From positions 62,001 to 126,000 of the forward strand of contig NZ_QXFK01000014.1 of the NCBI RefSeq assembly GCF_003581645.1: a stretch of DNA of 64,000 nucleotides. Direction: 5' to 3'. Each line of letters opens with the position of its first letter. Within the stretch, counting starts at the first letter, position 1. This document shows, piece by piece, positions 26,503 through 34,700 of the stretch. The notes below the pieces were generated by a model. The model ran no database searches and was not told where the DNA came from. It saw only the letters and a program-made list of their open reading frames with translations. Source of the DNA: Pelagerythrobacter aerophilus. Its GTDB lineage: Bacteria; Pseudomonadota; Alphaproteobacteria; Sphingomonadales; Sphingomonadaceae. Made by a program: the position numbers and the translations under genes.

Positions 26503-28476
26503 GTGAACGCCATGCCCCCGCGCGTCCCTTCTTCCGCCGGCTCTCCCTACGACCCACGCGGCGCCGAGCGTTTCCACGAGGAGCGCGCGACCTATACCGT
26601 CAAGGGCGACGCGCAGCCGGATATCGAAGCGGGCGTGCAGGCGATCCGCGACACGGTGAAGACGCTGAAGCCCAAACCGGGCGTCTACCGCATGCTCGAT
26701 GCCCGCGGCGACGTGCTCTACGTCGGCAAGGCGCGCGCGCTGAAGAACCGGGTGGCCAACTACACCCAGGTCGCCAATCTCTCGAACCGTCTCCAGCGCA
26801 TGGTCAGCCAGACGCGGCGGATGGAGATCGTCACCACCAACAGCGAGGCCGAGGCTCTGCTGCTCGAGGCGCAGCTGATCAAGCGCTTCCGGCCACCCTA
26901 CAACGTCCTGCTGCGCGACGATAAATCGTTTCCCTTCATCCTCTTGCGGGCTGATCATGAATATCCCCGCATCATGAAGCACCGCGGCGCGCGGCGCGCG
27001 AAGGGCGACTACTACGGGCCCTTCGCCAGCGCCGGATCGGTCAACACCACGATTAACGCGCTGCAGAAACTGTTCCTCCTAAGGTCCTGTACCGACAGCT
27101 TTCTCGAACGCCGCGACCGGCCCTGCCTGCTCTATCAGATCAAGCGCTGCTCGGCCCCCTGCGTCGGGCGGATCAGCCCCGAGGACTACGGCGAGCTCGT
27201 GCGCCAGGCGAAGGATTTCCTCGGCGGCAAGTCGTCCGGCGTGCAGCGCGAGATCGAGCGCCAGATGGAGGAGGCAGCCGAAGCGCTCGATTTCGAGCGC
27301 GCGGCCATGCTCCGCGACCGCCTGCGTGCCGCTACCGCCATCCAGAGCAGCCAGGCGGTGAACGCCGCCGGTGTGGGCGATGCCGATGTCTTCGCGCTTG
27401 CGAGCAAGGGCGGGCAGGTGGGCATCCAGGCCTTCTTCGTCCGCGGCGGGCAAAACTGGGGCCACCGGGCGTTCTTTCCCACGCACACGCAGGACGTCGA
27501 CGACGCGGATGTGCTCGCCGATGTGCTCGCCCAGTTCTACGAGGAAGTGCCGCCGCCGCGCACCGTGCTGGTCGACCGCGCGCTGCCCGAGCAGGCGCTG
27601 CTCGCCGAGGCGCTGTGCGAAGTGGCCGGGCACAGGGTCGAGATTTCCGTGCCGCAGCGCGGCGACCGCCGACGGCTGATGGCGCAGGCGAGCCGCAACG
27701 CCATGGAAGCGCTCGACCGGCGCCTGGCCGAAAGCGGAACCAAAGCGAAGATCAACCGAGAACTGGCGGAATTCCTTGAACTATCCGAACCGCCGCAGCG
27801 GATTGAGATCTACGACAATAGCCATATCCAGGGCACCAAGGCGGTCGGCGCGATGGTCGTCGCCGGGCCCGAAGGCTTCCTCAAGAACCAGTACCGCAAG
27901 TTCAACATCAAGACCGCGCAGACCGACGACGACTTCGCCATGATGCGCGAGGTGATGACCCGCCGCTTCGCCCGCGCGCTGCGCGAGGACCCGGACCGCA
28001 GCCAGGAACGGGGGAGCGGCATCTGGCCCGATCTCGTCCTGCTCGACGGCGGCAAGGGGCAGATGTCGGCGGCGCGCGACGCGCTGGAGGAACTCGGGAT
28101 CGAAGACGTAGCCCTGATCGCCATCGCCAAGGGGCCGCATCACGGGCGCGAGGGGCGCGAGGTGTTCCACTTCCCCGACGGGCGCGAGAAGACCCTGCCG
28201 ACCAATTCGCCGCTACTGTTCTACCTCCAGACCCTGCGCGACGAGGTCCACCGCTTCGCGATCGGCGCCCACCGTGCCAAGCGCAGCCGCGCGATCTCCG
28301 CCTCTCCGCTCGACGAGATCCCCGGCATCGGCCCCTCGCGCAAGCGCGCGCTATTGCTCCATTTCGGCACCGCCGGGAAAGTGCGCGCCGCCGCGCTGGA
28401 CGACCTGAAACGCACCCCCGGCATCAGCGCCGGCGTCGCGCAGAAGATCTACGACTTCTACCACCCCGCAGGGTGA
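26503..28476 (+). CDS. uvrC: Excinuclease ABC subunit C
   Basis: UvrC makes both incisions in nucleotide excision repair with UvrA and UvrB. The protein of about 657 residues has an N-terminal GIY-YIG nuclease (GVYRMLDARGDVLYVGKARAL), a UVR domain (EEAAEALDFERAAMLRDRL), the C-terminal RNase H-like nuclease (IEIYDNSHIQGTKAVGAMVV) and a helix-hairpin-helix end (IPGIGPSRKRALLLHFG). Start is either GTG at 26503, which has AGGG at 5-base spacing, or ATG at 26512, which lacks one. Confidence 0.96.
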   Translation: MNAMPPRVPSSAGSPYDPRGAERFHEERATYTVKGDAQPDIEAGVQAIRDTVKTLKPKPGVYRMLDARGDVLYVGKARALKNRVANYTQVANLSNRLQRMVSQTRRMEIVTTNSEAEALLLEAQLIKRFRPPYNVLLRDDKSFPFILLRADHEYPRIMKHRGARRAKGDYYGPFASAGSVNTTINALQKLFLLRSCTDSFLERRDRPCLLYQIKRCSAPCVGRISPEDYGELVRQAKDFLGGKSSGVQREIERQMEEAAEALDFERAAMLRDRLRAATAIQSSQAVNAAGVGDADVFALASKGGQVGIQAFFVRGGQNWGHRAFFPTHTQDVDDADVLADVLAQFYEEVPPPRTVLVDRALPEQALLAEALCEVAGHRVEISVPQRGDRRRLMAQASRNAMEALDRRLAESGTKAKINRELAEFLELSEPPQRIEIYDNSHIQGTKAVGAMVVAGPEGFLKNQYRKFNIKTAQTDDDFAMMREVMTRRFARALREDPDRSQERGSGIWPDLVLLDGGKGQMSAARDALEELGIEDVALIAIAKGPHHGREGREVFHFPDGREKTLPTNSPLLFYLQTLRDEVHRFAIGAHRAKRSRAISASPLDEIPGIGPSRKRALLLHFGTAGKVRAAALDDLKRTPGISAGVAQKIYDFYHPAG

Positions 28477-28554
28477 GAGACGCGGGCTGCTGCGAAGGCT
28501 TTTCCACGCCAATTCCGTCCATACTGGAAATATCATCTTTACCTTGTTGCCGTA

Positions 28555-30894
28555 ATGCGTCTTCCAGTGAGGTGCGCACCATTGCTCCTAATGGCGAAAA
28601 AATTGTTTTCTTCCGAGAGGTTGCGTCACGCGGCTATAGCCATTGGGCTAGCCGTGCTCGTCGGCGTGGGCACCTTCCTGCGGCCGGTCGACATTACGCT
28701 CTGGTCCCTGCAGGCAAAGCTGTTCGACCGTCCGGCCAGTTCGGAAATCGTGTTCGTCGAAGTTGCGGCAGCCGCCGACCCTGGTGGCGGATCCGCAGAA
28801 AACCGGCACCTTCTCCGATCGATCCGGTATCTACGCGAAGCCGGGGCCGAGCGGATTTTTCTCGATTTGCCGGTACGGCGTAGCAATTCGCCGGCGCTCG
28901 ATCGTGAGTTACAGCGGGAACTGGTGCGCTCGGCCGACAAGATCGTGCTTACGAGAGTAGTCCGACCGGACCTTGTCGCGGGTCGATTCTCGCAGGGCAA
29001 CGATCCGTTCTTCGAACAAGATATGCGCGTCGTCAGCAGCGACTATCAGGCCGACTTTCTCGGATACGTGTGGGACATCGAGGCGTCCTATTCCGACGGC
29101 ACCGTAAACCTGCCTGCCATGTGGAGCGCTCTGGCTGCAAATGGCCGTTCGCGCGAGGGAATATCCCTGGACTATTCAATCGGTCGCAATAGCGTCCCGA
29201 GATACAAGATCGATGAGTTGCAGCCCGGGCTCGGAGGCGCTGGCATACTTGCCGGCAAGACCGTGGTTCTGGGGCCCGCGGGGACCGATGCGCGCATCGT
29301 GAAGATCCCGGGCTACGCCTTTGGCCCTTCAAGCCTGGTCCATATTCTCGCGGCCGAAACCGCCTTGCGTGGCACCGGTCAGAACCTGGGTTGGCTCTGG
29401 ATGATCGGCGCTTTTGGGCTGAGTCTCGTGCTCGGGGCGATCGCATTCAGGCGAGCGATGCCCAGGCGCGTGTTCTATTTCCTCTGGCTCGCATCGCTGG
29501 CTGCGACTTTCGTCCTGACGGCCCACCTCGGGGTCAGGGCTTTGTTCGGCGAAACGCTGGTCCTCACCTTGGTCTATGGATCGCTGCGCGCGACGGTGAA
29601 TTTCAAGCGACGCCATTTGTTCGTCGAATCCCGAAGCAAGCTGCCGAACTTCGTCGCCCTGCAGCGGGACTTCGGCGAGTATCCGAGGGAGCAAACCTCG
29701 ATCGTCGTCGCCAAGATCGCGCGCCTCGATGCCGTTTTCGCGACGCTGAGCCCGACCGACCAGGCGCGCTACCTTCGCCAATTGGCGTCACGCCTCGCGC
29801 TGGGCGACACTCGCTCGACGATCTACTACGACGGAGGCAAGTATTTCGCGTTCTTCGTGAACAGCGGTGAGTTCCAGGACATTCAGGAGCATCTGGAAGG
29901 GCTGCGCGCCGTAGCATCGCAGTCGATCACGGTTTCGCAACGCGTGCTCGATGTGTCGATGACCATCGGCGTGGACGAATCGTCGGAAAAGTCCATTTCG
30001 AGCCGGCTCAGCGCGGCCATCGCGGCGGCCGATCAGGCCCGTGAAGCTTACCGCCCGGTGTTCATCATTTCCGATTTCGCCGCCGACAGCGAGGAATGGG
30101 ACTATTCGTTGCAGGCGCGCCTCGAGAGCGCCTTGTCCGAGGATCGGATTTCGATCAAGCTTCAGCCCCAGGTCGACCTGCGCGACGGGCGCATTGTCGG
30201 TGCCGAGGCGCTCGCGCGGTGGGTGGACGAAGAGCGCGGCGACGTTCCGCCCTCGCGCTTCATCCTGCAGTGCGAGCGGGTTGGGCGACTGGACGAGCTG
30301 ACCAAGCGGATCCTCTCCAAGAGCCTCTATGCAGCCGAAGTGCTGCAAGCGCGCGATCATCATCCTCGAATATCGGTCAACGTGTCGGCCATCCAGTTCG
30401 TCGACAGCAGGATCGCCGAACTGATCGAGAAGAACCTGATGATACATTCGGCCGATCCCGCGAAGTTGATGATCGAGGTCACCGAGACCGCGCGTATCGA
30501 GAACTTCTCGGTGGCGCGCGGCGTATTCGAGCAGATCAAGCGGCTCGGGGTGAGCTTCTCGATGGACGATTTCGGCGTGGCCAGCGCCAATCTCGAAGCC
30601 ATGTTCGAGCTGCCGTTCGACGAGATCAAGGTCGACCAGATCTTCGTCCGCGATGTGCATCACTCGGAAACCGCACGTGCGATCGTTGCCAACGTCGTCC
30701 GGCTTGCGCGCGACGCAGGGCTGACGTCGGTGGCCGAGGGAATCGAGGAGCGCGAGACTTACGATCTCTTGCGTGAAATGGGCTGCGATGTGGGTCAGGG
30801 GTATTACATTTCCCGCCCTCTGACGCTGAGTCATCTCCAGGAAATGATGACATTACAGAAGGATACGCCGCTCTTGCGCAACAAGTTTGGTTAA
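28555..30894 (+). CDS. CHASE2-type sensor with degenerate GGDEF and intact EAL domain
   Basis: This 779-residue membrane protein is likely a c-di-GMP phosphodiesterase. It has one N-terminal membrane helix, a CHASE2-like periplasmic region (about 40-265), two or three further helices (about 275-345), a GGDEF-like domain whose signature is changed to YYDGGKYFAFF, so cyclase activity is unlikely, and a C-terminal EAL domain. EAL residues are present: E551-A-L, N in RISVNVS, E in IEVTET, DD in MDDFG, K in IKVDQ, E in VAEGIEE and Q in GQGYYIS. Start is uncertain: ATG at 28555 or ATG at 28591. Confidence 0.87.
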   Translation: MRLPVRCAPLLLMAKKLFSSERLRHAAIAIGLAVLVGVGTFLRPVDITLWSLQAKLFDRPASSEIVFVEVAAAADPGGGSAENRHLLRSIRYLREAGAERIFLDLPVRRSNSPALDRELQRELVRSADKIVLTRVVRPDLVAGRFSQGNDPFFEQDMRVVSSDYQADFLGYVWDIEASYSDGTVNLPAMWSALAANGRSREGISLDYSIGRNSVPRYKIDELQPGLGGAGILAGKTVVLGPAGTDARIVKIPGYAFGPSSLVHILAAETALRGTGQNLGWLWMIGAFGLSLVLGAIAFRRAMPRRVFYFLWLASLAATFVLTAHLGVRALFGETLVLTLVYGSLRATVNFKRRHLFVESRSKLPNFVALQRDFGEYPREQTSIVVAKIARLDAVFATLSPTDQARYLRQLASRLALGDTRSTIYYDGGKYFAFFVNSGEFQDIQEHLEGLRAVASQSITVSQRVLDVSMTIGVDESSEKSISSRLSAAIAAADQAREAYRPVFIISDFAADSEEWDYSLQARLESALSEDRISIKLQPQVDLRDGRIVGAEALARWVDEERGDVPPSRFILQCERVGRLDELTKRILSKSLYAAEVLQARDHHPRISVNVSAIQFVDSRIAELIEKNLMIHSADPAKLMIEVTETARIENFSVARGVFEQIKRLGVSFSMDDFGVASANLEAMFELPFDEIKVDQIFVRDVHHSETARAIVANVVRLARDAGLTSVAEGIEERETYDLLREMGCDVGQGYYISRPLTLSHLQEMMTLQKDTPLLRNKFG

Positions 30895-30955
30895 CAGTTT
30901 ACAAATATTCATGGTTAACGTAATCTCCTCCTGCAACCGCAGAAGGGGAAAAGCG

Positions 30956-30994
30956 ATGGAACGTTCATGGTTTTGGGAATGGGTCTTCAATTGA
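30956..30994 (+). CDS. Candidate 12-residue Trp/Phe-rich peptide
   Basis: AAGGGG lies 7 bases before an ATG that opens a 13-codon frame encoding MERSWFWEWVFN and a stop, 24 bases ahead of a strong terminator. Five of 12 residues are Trp or Phe. It resembles amino-acid-biosynthesis leader peptides, but no plus-strand gene follows the terminator for thousands of bases, so it would be a free-standing transcript. It could be a leader-type regulatory peptide, a small membrane peptide, a peptide signal, or chance. No modification enzyme is adjacent. Confidence 0.45.
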   Translation: MERSWFWEWVFN

Positions 30995-31017
30995 GATCCA
31001 TCTGATCAAAGATTACG

Positions 31018-31045
31018 AAAAGGCCCCGTTTCCGGGGCCTTTTTT
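31018..31045 (+). terminator. Rho-independent terminator after the 12-codon ORF
   Basis: A 7-bp GC stem (GGCCCCG / CGGGGCC) with a TTTC loop is flanked by AAAA and followed by TTTTTT. It ends transcripts from the EAL gene or from a separate promoter in front of the small ORF. Confidence 0.88.
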
Positions 31046-31563
31046 GTGTGCGCTCGGCGCATGCGCAGCGATTGCGGCTTCCTTTCGGGTAAGCGAGCCT
31101 GTCCGCGGCCGGACAACGCGGTAGCCGCCGCCGGGCGGGCGCAATCCGGCCATGCGCACGAAAAGGCTTTCCTACATGGAAAAAATTTGCCTTATCCTTC
31201 CGGATGACGCGTCTTGCACCTTCCTTGCACGCACAACGGGCCGATCGGCGGCACACGAGTGGGCCCACGGTCCGCGAGGCGACTGCGCTTCGGAGGTGCG
31301 GCGGAAGGTTACACCGTCATAAAGTTACAGGTTTCGGAAGGTCACAATCGGGAACTCGTGCCGATGCCGCGTGGCACCCTCCGAAACGCTGTTCCTCCGC
31401 TGCAGCGCGGCTGGCGAGCGGAAGAAAACAACCGCTCTTTCAAATAGATACGCTTTCTTGCGTGTGGCTGGAGCGGGACTATCCGGCCGACTGCCATGGG
31501 GCGCGTCGCGCACAAGGTGACACCGCGCAAACCACCCCGCGAGTGTCAACCGCCGCCGCGCCG
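31046..31563. other. Stretch of about 520 bases without a convincing gene
   Basis: The plus strand has a weak frame (31214-31447) with a TTG start and codon use unlike neighbours, and nothing in it resembles a known family. I see no tRNA, repeat or strong promoter. An unrecognised small RNA cannot be excluded. Confidence 0.4.
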
Positions 31564-32475
31564 TCAGTCCGGCTTCGGCACCCGCCGGCGGATCATCCCT
31601 TCCTGCGCGACGCTGGCGACCAGGCGCCCCTCGCGGTCGAATATCCGGCCTCGGTTGAAGCCGCGTCCGCCGCCGCTCCACGGGCTGTCGGTGGCGTAGA
31701 GCAGCCATTCGTCCGCCCGCGCCTCGCGGTGAAACCACACCGCGTGGTCGAGGCTCGCGCCGATCATGTCGCCGCGCGCCCAGCTCAGCCCATGCGGCAG
31801 CGCGCTGGTGCCGAGCAGCGTGTAGTCGCTGGCGTAGGCGATGACGGCGCGGTGCAGGGCGGGGTCCTGCGCGATCGGGGGCAGCGGCGCGGCGGTGCGG
31901 AACCAGCAGCGGGCGCGAGGCGCGCGCGGCTCGCTGTTCATCCAGTGCAGGCTGTCGACCGTGCGCATCTCGATCGGGCGTGGGCGAAGCATCATCGCCC
32001 GCTGCGCCTCGCTCAGCCCACCCATTTCGGCGAGGAGCCGGCGGCGCTGCTCCAGATCGGACGTCAGCTCTTCCGGCGGCACGGCTTCGGGCATCTCGTA
32101 GTCGTCGTGCGACAGCCCGTCCTCGGGCCGCTGGAAGCTGGCGGTGAGGTTCAGGATCGGTGTGCCTTCCTGGCTGGCGACGACCCGCCGGTTGGCGAAG
32201 CTGCGTCCGTCGAAGTCCCGCGCGATGGCGTAGTCGATCGCCGGCCCCTCCTTGCCGCCGCGCAGGAAGTAGGCGTGCAGCGAGTGCGCCACCATTCCCT
32301 CCGGCGCGCTGGCCTGCGCGGCCTGCAGGCCCTGTGCGATCACCTGCCCGCCGAAGACGCGGCCGACGCCGTCCTTCTGCGGGTGGCCGATGAAGGCGTC
32401 CTCCCCCTGCCGCTCGACGGTGAGCAGACGGACGAGATCGGCGACGAGTTGTTCGGGGCTGGGTTGGTCGGTCAT
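31564..32475 (-). CDS. tesB: Acyl-CoA thioesterase II
   Basis: This double-hotdog thioesterase of about 303 residues hydrolyses medium- and long-chain acyl-CoA to free acid and CoA. TesB features include FGGQVIAQGLQAA, HSLHAYFLRGG, DGRSFANRRVVASQ, and the catalytic aspartate-containing ASLDHAVWFHR with SPWSGGGRGF. I chose the ATG at 32475; an in-frame TTG at 32511 overlaps the stop of the upstream gene and is possible. Confidence 0.92.
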   Translation of the reverse strand: MTDQPSPEQLVADLVRLLTVERQGEDAFIGHPQKDGVGRVFGGQVIAQGLQAAQASAPEGMVAHSLHAYFLRGGKEGPAIDYAIARDFDGRSFANRRVVASQEGTPILNLTASFQRPEDGLSHDDYEMPEAVPPEELTSDLEQRRRLLAEMGGLSEAQRAMMLRPRPIEMRTVDSLHWMNSEPRAPRARCWFRTAAPLPPIAQDPALHRAVIAYASDYTLLGTSALPHGLSWARGDMIGASLDHAVWFHREARADEWLLYATDSPWSGGGRGFNRGRIFDREGRLVASVAQEGMIRRRVPKPD

Positions 32476-32507
32476 CCGCTGCGCTTTGCGGCGTGCGGGC
32501 GCCGCGG

Positions 32508-33392
32508 TCAACGGGCCATGCCGAGCCTGCGCAACGCGCGGAACGCCAGCGCCTTGGTCTTGTTCGACGCGGGCCAGCGCCGCGGCGCCGTGGGCGAGAG
32601 ACCTGCTCGGCGCAGCAGACGGTTGAACCCGCGCGCGTCGGCCTCGGCGAAGCTCCAGTCGCTGCGCCAGGTGATCGACAGCGAGATCGAGCTCTCCGGG
32701 CCGTTGCGGACGAAGTGCGGCGCCATGACCGGCACGAACACCGCCTCGCCGGGACCGAGCGCGAACGCGCGCCCGCCTTCGGTCAGCTCGTCGCGCCAGG
32801 TCAGCTCGCGCGCACCGCCGGCGTGGTACGATTCGTGGATCTCGTCGGGTGCGAACCGCGCGTCGCCCGCGGGAAACTGCGTCATCGTCTTGCGGCCGAC
32901 GAGCTGGAGCAGGATGTTGTGCTCGGGGTCGAAATGATAGGGAGTAACCGCATTGGGGCTGGAGATGAAAACGAACGCCTGCGGGCGCAGCATGGCGCCG
33001 GTCTTGGCCTCGATTTCGGGCCTGATTTCGCTCAGCAGTCCGAGCAGCAGAGCCTCGTATTCTGGCACTTGCTCGACGTTCTTGAGCACGGCCCAGCTGT
33101 TGCTGCGGGCGATGTGGCGGATCGTGTCCTCGATCGACAGGCCGGTACCGCCCGGTTTGCCGTCGACCCCGATGGGAAGGTCGCCGCGGTTGTACTCGAT
33201 CGAGCGCTCGGGCAGCCGGCTCGCCAGGGTTGCCAGCGCGTCGAGGGTCAGCAGCTCGTGCGCGGCAAGCTCGTGGCGCAGCACGTGCGGGGTCTCGGGA
33301 TAGCCGGCGGCGAAAGCGGCGCGGGCCTCGGGCCCGAACACCGGCGCGGGCGCACCCTCGGCCGGGACTTCGATGGCGGAATGGGCACCCAT
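32508..33392 (-). CDS. Cupin/JmjC-like iron-dependent oxygenase-fold protein
   Basis: This 294-residue protein carries the HxD...H metal motif of cupin-like (JmjC/cupin_8) oxygenases: YHFDPEHN with the H-x-D pair, and APHFV with the distal histidine. Family members include 2-oxoglutarate-dependent hydroxylases, but substrates of bacterial ones are mostly unknown. The ATG at 33392 lies 2 bases after the upstream acetyltransferase stop, so the two genes are coupled. Confidence 0.75.
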   Translation of the reverse strand: MGAHSAIEVPAEGAPAPVFGPEARAAFAAGYPETPHVLRHELAAHELLTLDALATLASRLPERSIEYNRGDLPIGVDGKPGGTGLSIEDTIRHIARSNSWAVLKNVEQVPEYEALLLGLLSEIRPEIEAKTGAMLRPQAFVFISSPNAVTPYHFDPEHNILLQLVGRKTMTQFPAGDARFAPDEIHESYHAGGARELTWRDELTEGGRAFALGPGEAVFVPVMAPHFVRNGPESSISLSITWRSDWSFAEADARGFNRLLRRAGLSPTAPRRWPASNKTKALAFRALRRLGMAR

Positions 33393-33394
33393 TA

Positions 33395-34564
33395 TCAGGC
33401 TCCTTTGGCTTTGCCGCGGCTCTCCGCGCGCAGCATCGGGCGGAACAGCGCCCGGCGCAGCGGCCCGCCGATCGCGACGTTGACGCGCACTATCGCGCGC
33501 TTCTCGCGCCAGATGCGCTCGATCATCGGATGGTCCGCCGCCGCGCAACTGTCGCACCACGCGACGTCCTCGCGTTCCAACAGATCGAGGTTCTCGAGCT
33601 GGAGCAGCACACCGGGCGAGAAGCGCGCGAAGCGCTCGTCGAACGCGGTCTTGAAGCTGAACGCACCCGGCGGGGCGATGAAGTTGGCGAGCATGGCGAT
33701 CGGCTTGCCGTCGAGCGCGAGGGTCAGGCGCTCAAGCCGCCCCTGCGCCGCCGCGCCGTGCAGGGTCTGCGCGAACCAGTCCCGCGTGTTCAGGCGGTCG
33801 GCCAGCGCGGAACCGTTGCGGCCCTTCCACCCGGCCTGTTCGAGCGCGAGGAAATCCTCGATCCAGCCGTCGAGCCCCGCTTCATCGCAACGCCGCTCGA
33901 AGCGCAGCTCTCCTTCTTCGGCGAGGCGCTTGTGCTGGCGGCGCAGCTCCTTGCGTTTCTTGCCGCTCATCGCGGCCTCGAGATAGGCTTGGGGGCCAAG
34001 CTCGGACTGCAGCAGCGCGCGCTCCTCCCGCTGGACCACGCCCCATGGCCGGCCCTGACCGTCCGCGACTTGCGACAGCGCGCGAAACAGCGGACCGTCC
34101 TCCGCCATCCAGCCAAGATGGAGAAACAGTGCCGCGCCGGCGTGCGCATCGGCCCAGCCGAACAACTCGCGCCAGAAGACCTCCTCGCAGCCGCCGCGCA
34201 CCAGCGGGCTGCCGACGAACATGTTGTCGTGGCTCCAGGCTGCAAGGTGGGGGATCGGGTACCCGTAGTAGCTCCGGCTGCGCGCGAGCGGTATCAACCC
34301 GGAGAGTTCGCCCGCCACCCGAAAATGGGCGAGCGCGACGCTCGCATCCGGGGCAAACCGCTCCAGCGCGGGTACGAGGCTCCAGCTTTCGGCGAACGGG
34401 TTGGGCTCGTCCCCAGACCGGGCAAGATGGTCCCATTCGAGGGGAGTGAAAAGATCTTCGAACGCACGCCACGCAGATGCTGCGAAGCCGGCCACTGCCG
34501 CACGCGGCCGCGCGATGCAGCCCGCGTCTGCCGGATCGGAGCGTTCGAGGTGGGCGCTGGCCAC
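33395..34564 (-). CDS. FemAB/BcsL-like GNAT acyltransferase
   Basis: This 389-residue protein has the doubled-GNAT layout of the BcsL/CelD group: an N-terminal half with FTPLEWDHLARSGDEPNPF and a C-terminal acetyltransferase part with SGKKRKELRRQHKRLAEEG, ALEQAGWKGRNGSAL and FSPGVLLQLENL. These proteins are linked to polysaccharide or peptidoglycan acylation, but the acceptor here is unknown. It starts at GTG with GAAGG at 7-base spacing. Confidence 0.82.
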   Translation of the reverse strand: MASAHLERSDPADAGCIARPRAAVAGFAASAWRAFEDLFTPLEWDHLARSGDEPNPFAESWSLVPALERFAPDASVALAHFRVAGELSGLIPLARSRSYYGYPIPHLAAWSHDNMFVGSPLVRGGCEEVFWRELFGWADAHAGAALFLHLGWMAEDGPLFRALSQVADGQGRPWGVVQREERALLQSELGPQAYLEAAMSGKKRKELRRQHKRLAEEGELRFERRCDEAGLDGWIEDFLALEQAGWKGRNGSALADRLNTRDWFAQTLHGAAAQGRLERLTLALDGKPIAMLANFIAPPGAFSFKTAFDERFARFSPGVLLQLENLDLLEREDVAWCDSCAAADHPMIERIWREKRAIVRVNVAIGGPLRRALFRPMLRAESRGKAKGA

Positions 34565-34641
34565 GCGTTAACCTTCGCAGTTCGCGGCGCATGCCGCCGC
34601 ATCAGCGGGCTATCAGGCGAAGGCTGACGAATGCTTAACGA

Positions 34642-34675
34642 AAAAGGGGCGCGGAACCAGCGGTCCCGCGCCCCG
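34642..34675 (-). terminator. Rho-independent terminator of hppA
   Basis: A 13-bp stem with one mismatch (34647-34659 with 34663-34675) and a 3-base loop is followed, on the minus strand, by TTTTTC. It lies about 25 bases past the hppA stop. Confidence 0.85.
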
Positions 34676-34700
34676 GAATGCGATCAGATATCGGCTGCCG

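Noticed and set aside
30886-30925. CtrA-type TTAA sites after the EAL gene
   Set aside because: GTTAAC occurs twice but not with the TTAA-N7-TTAA spacing, so no site is called.
30956-31045. trp operon attenuator with leader peptide
   Set aside because: No trp or other plus-strand gene follows the terminator, and no competing antiterminator stem is clear; retained as an unexplained small ORF instead.
31214-31447. 77-codon frame in the gap before tesB
   Set aside because: TTG start, no good ribosome binding site, no recognisable family; kept only as a note in the gap entry.
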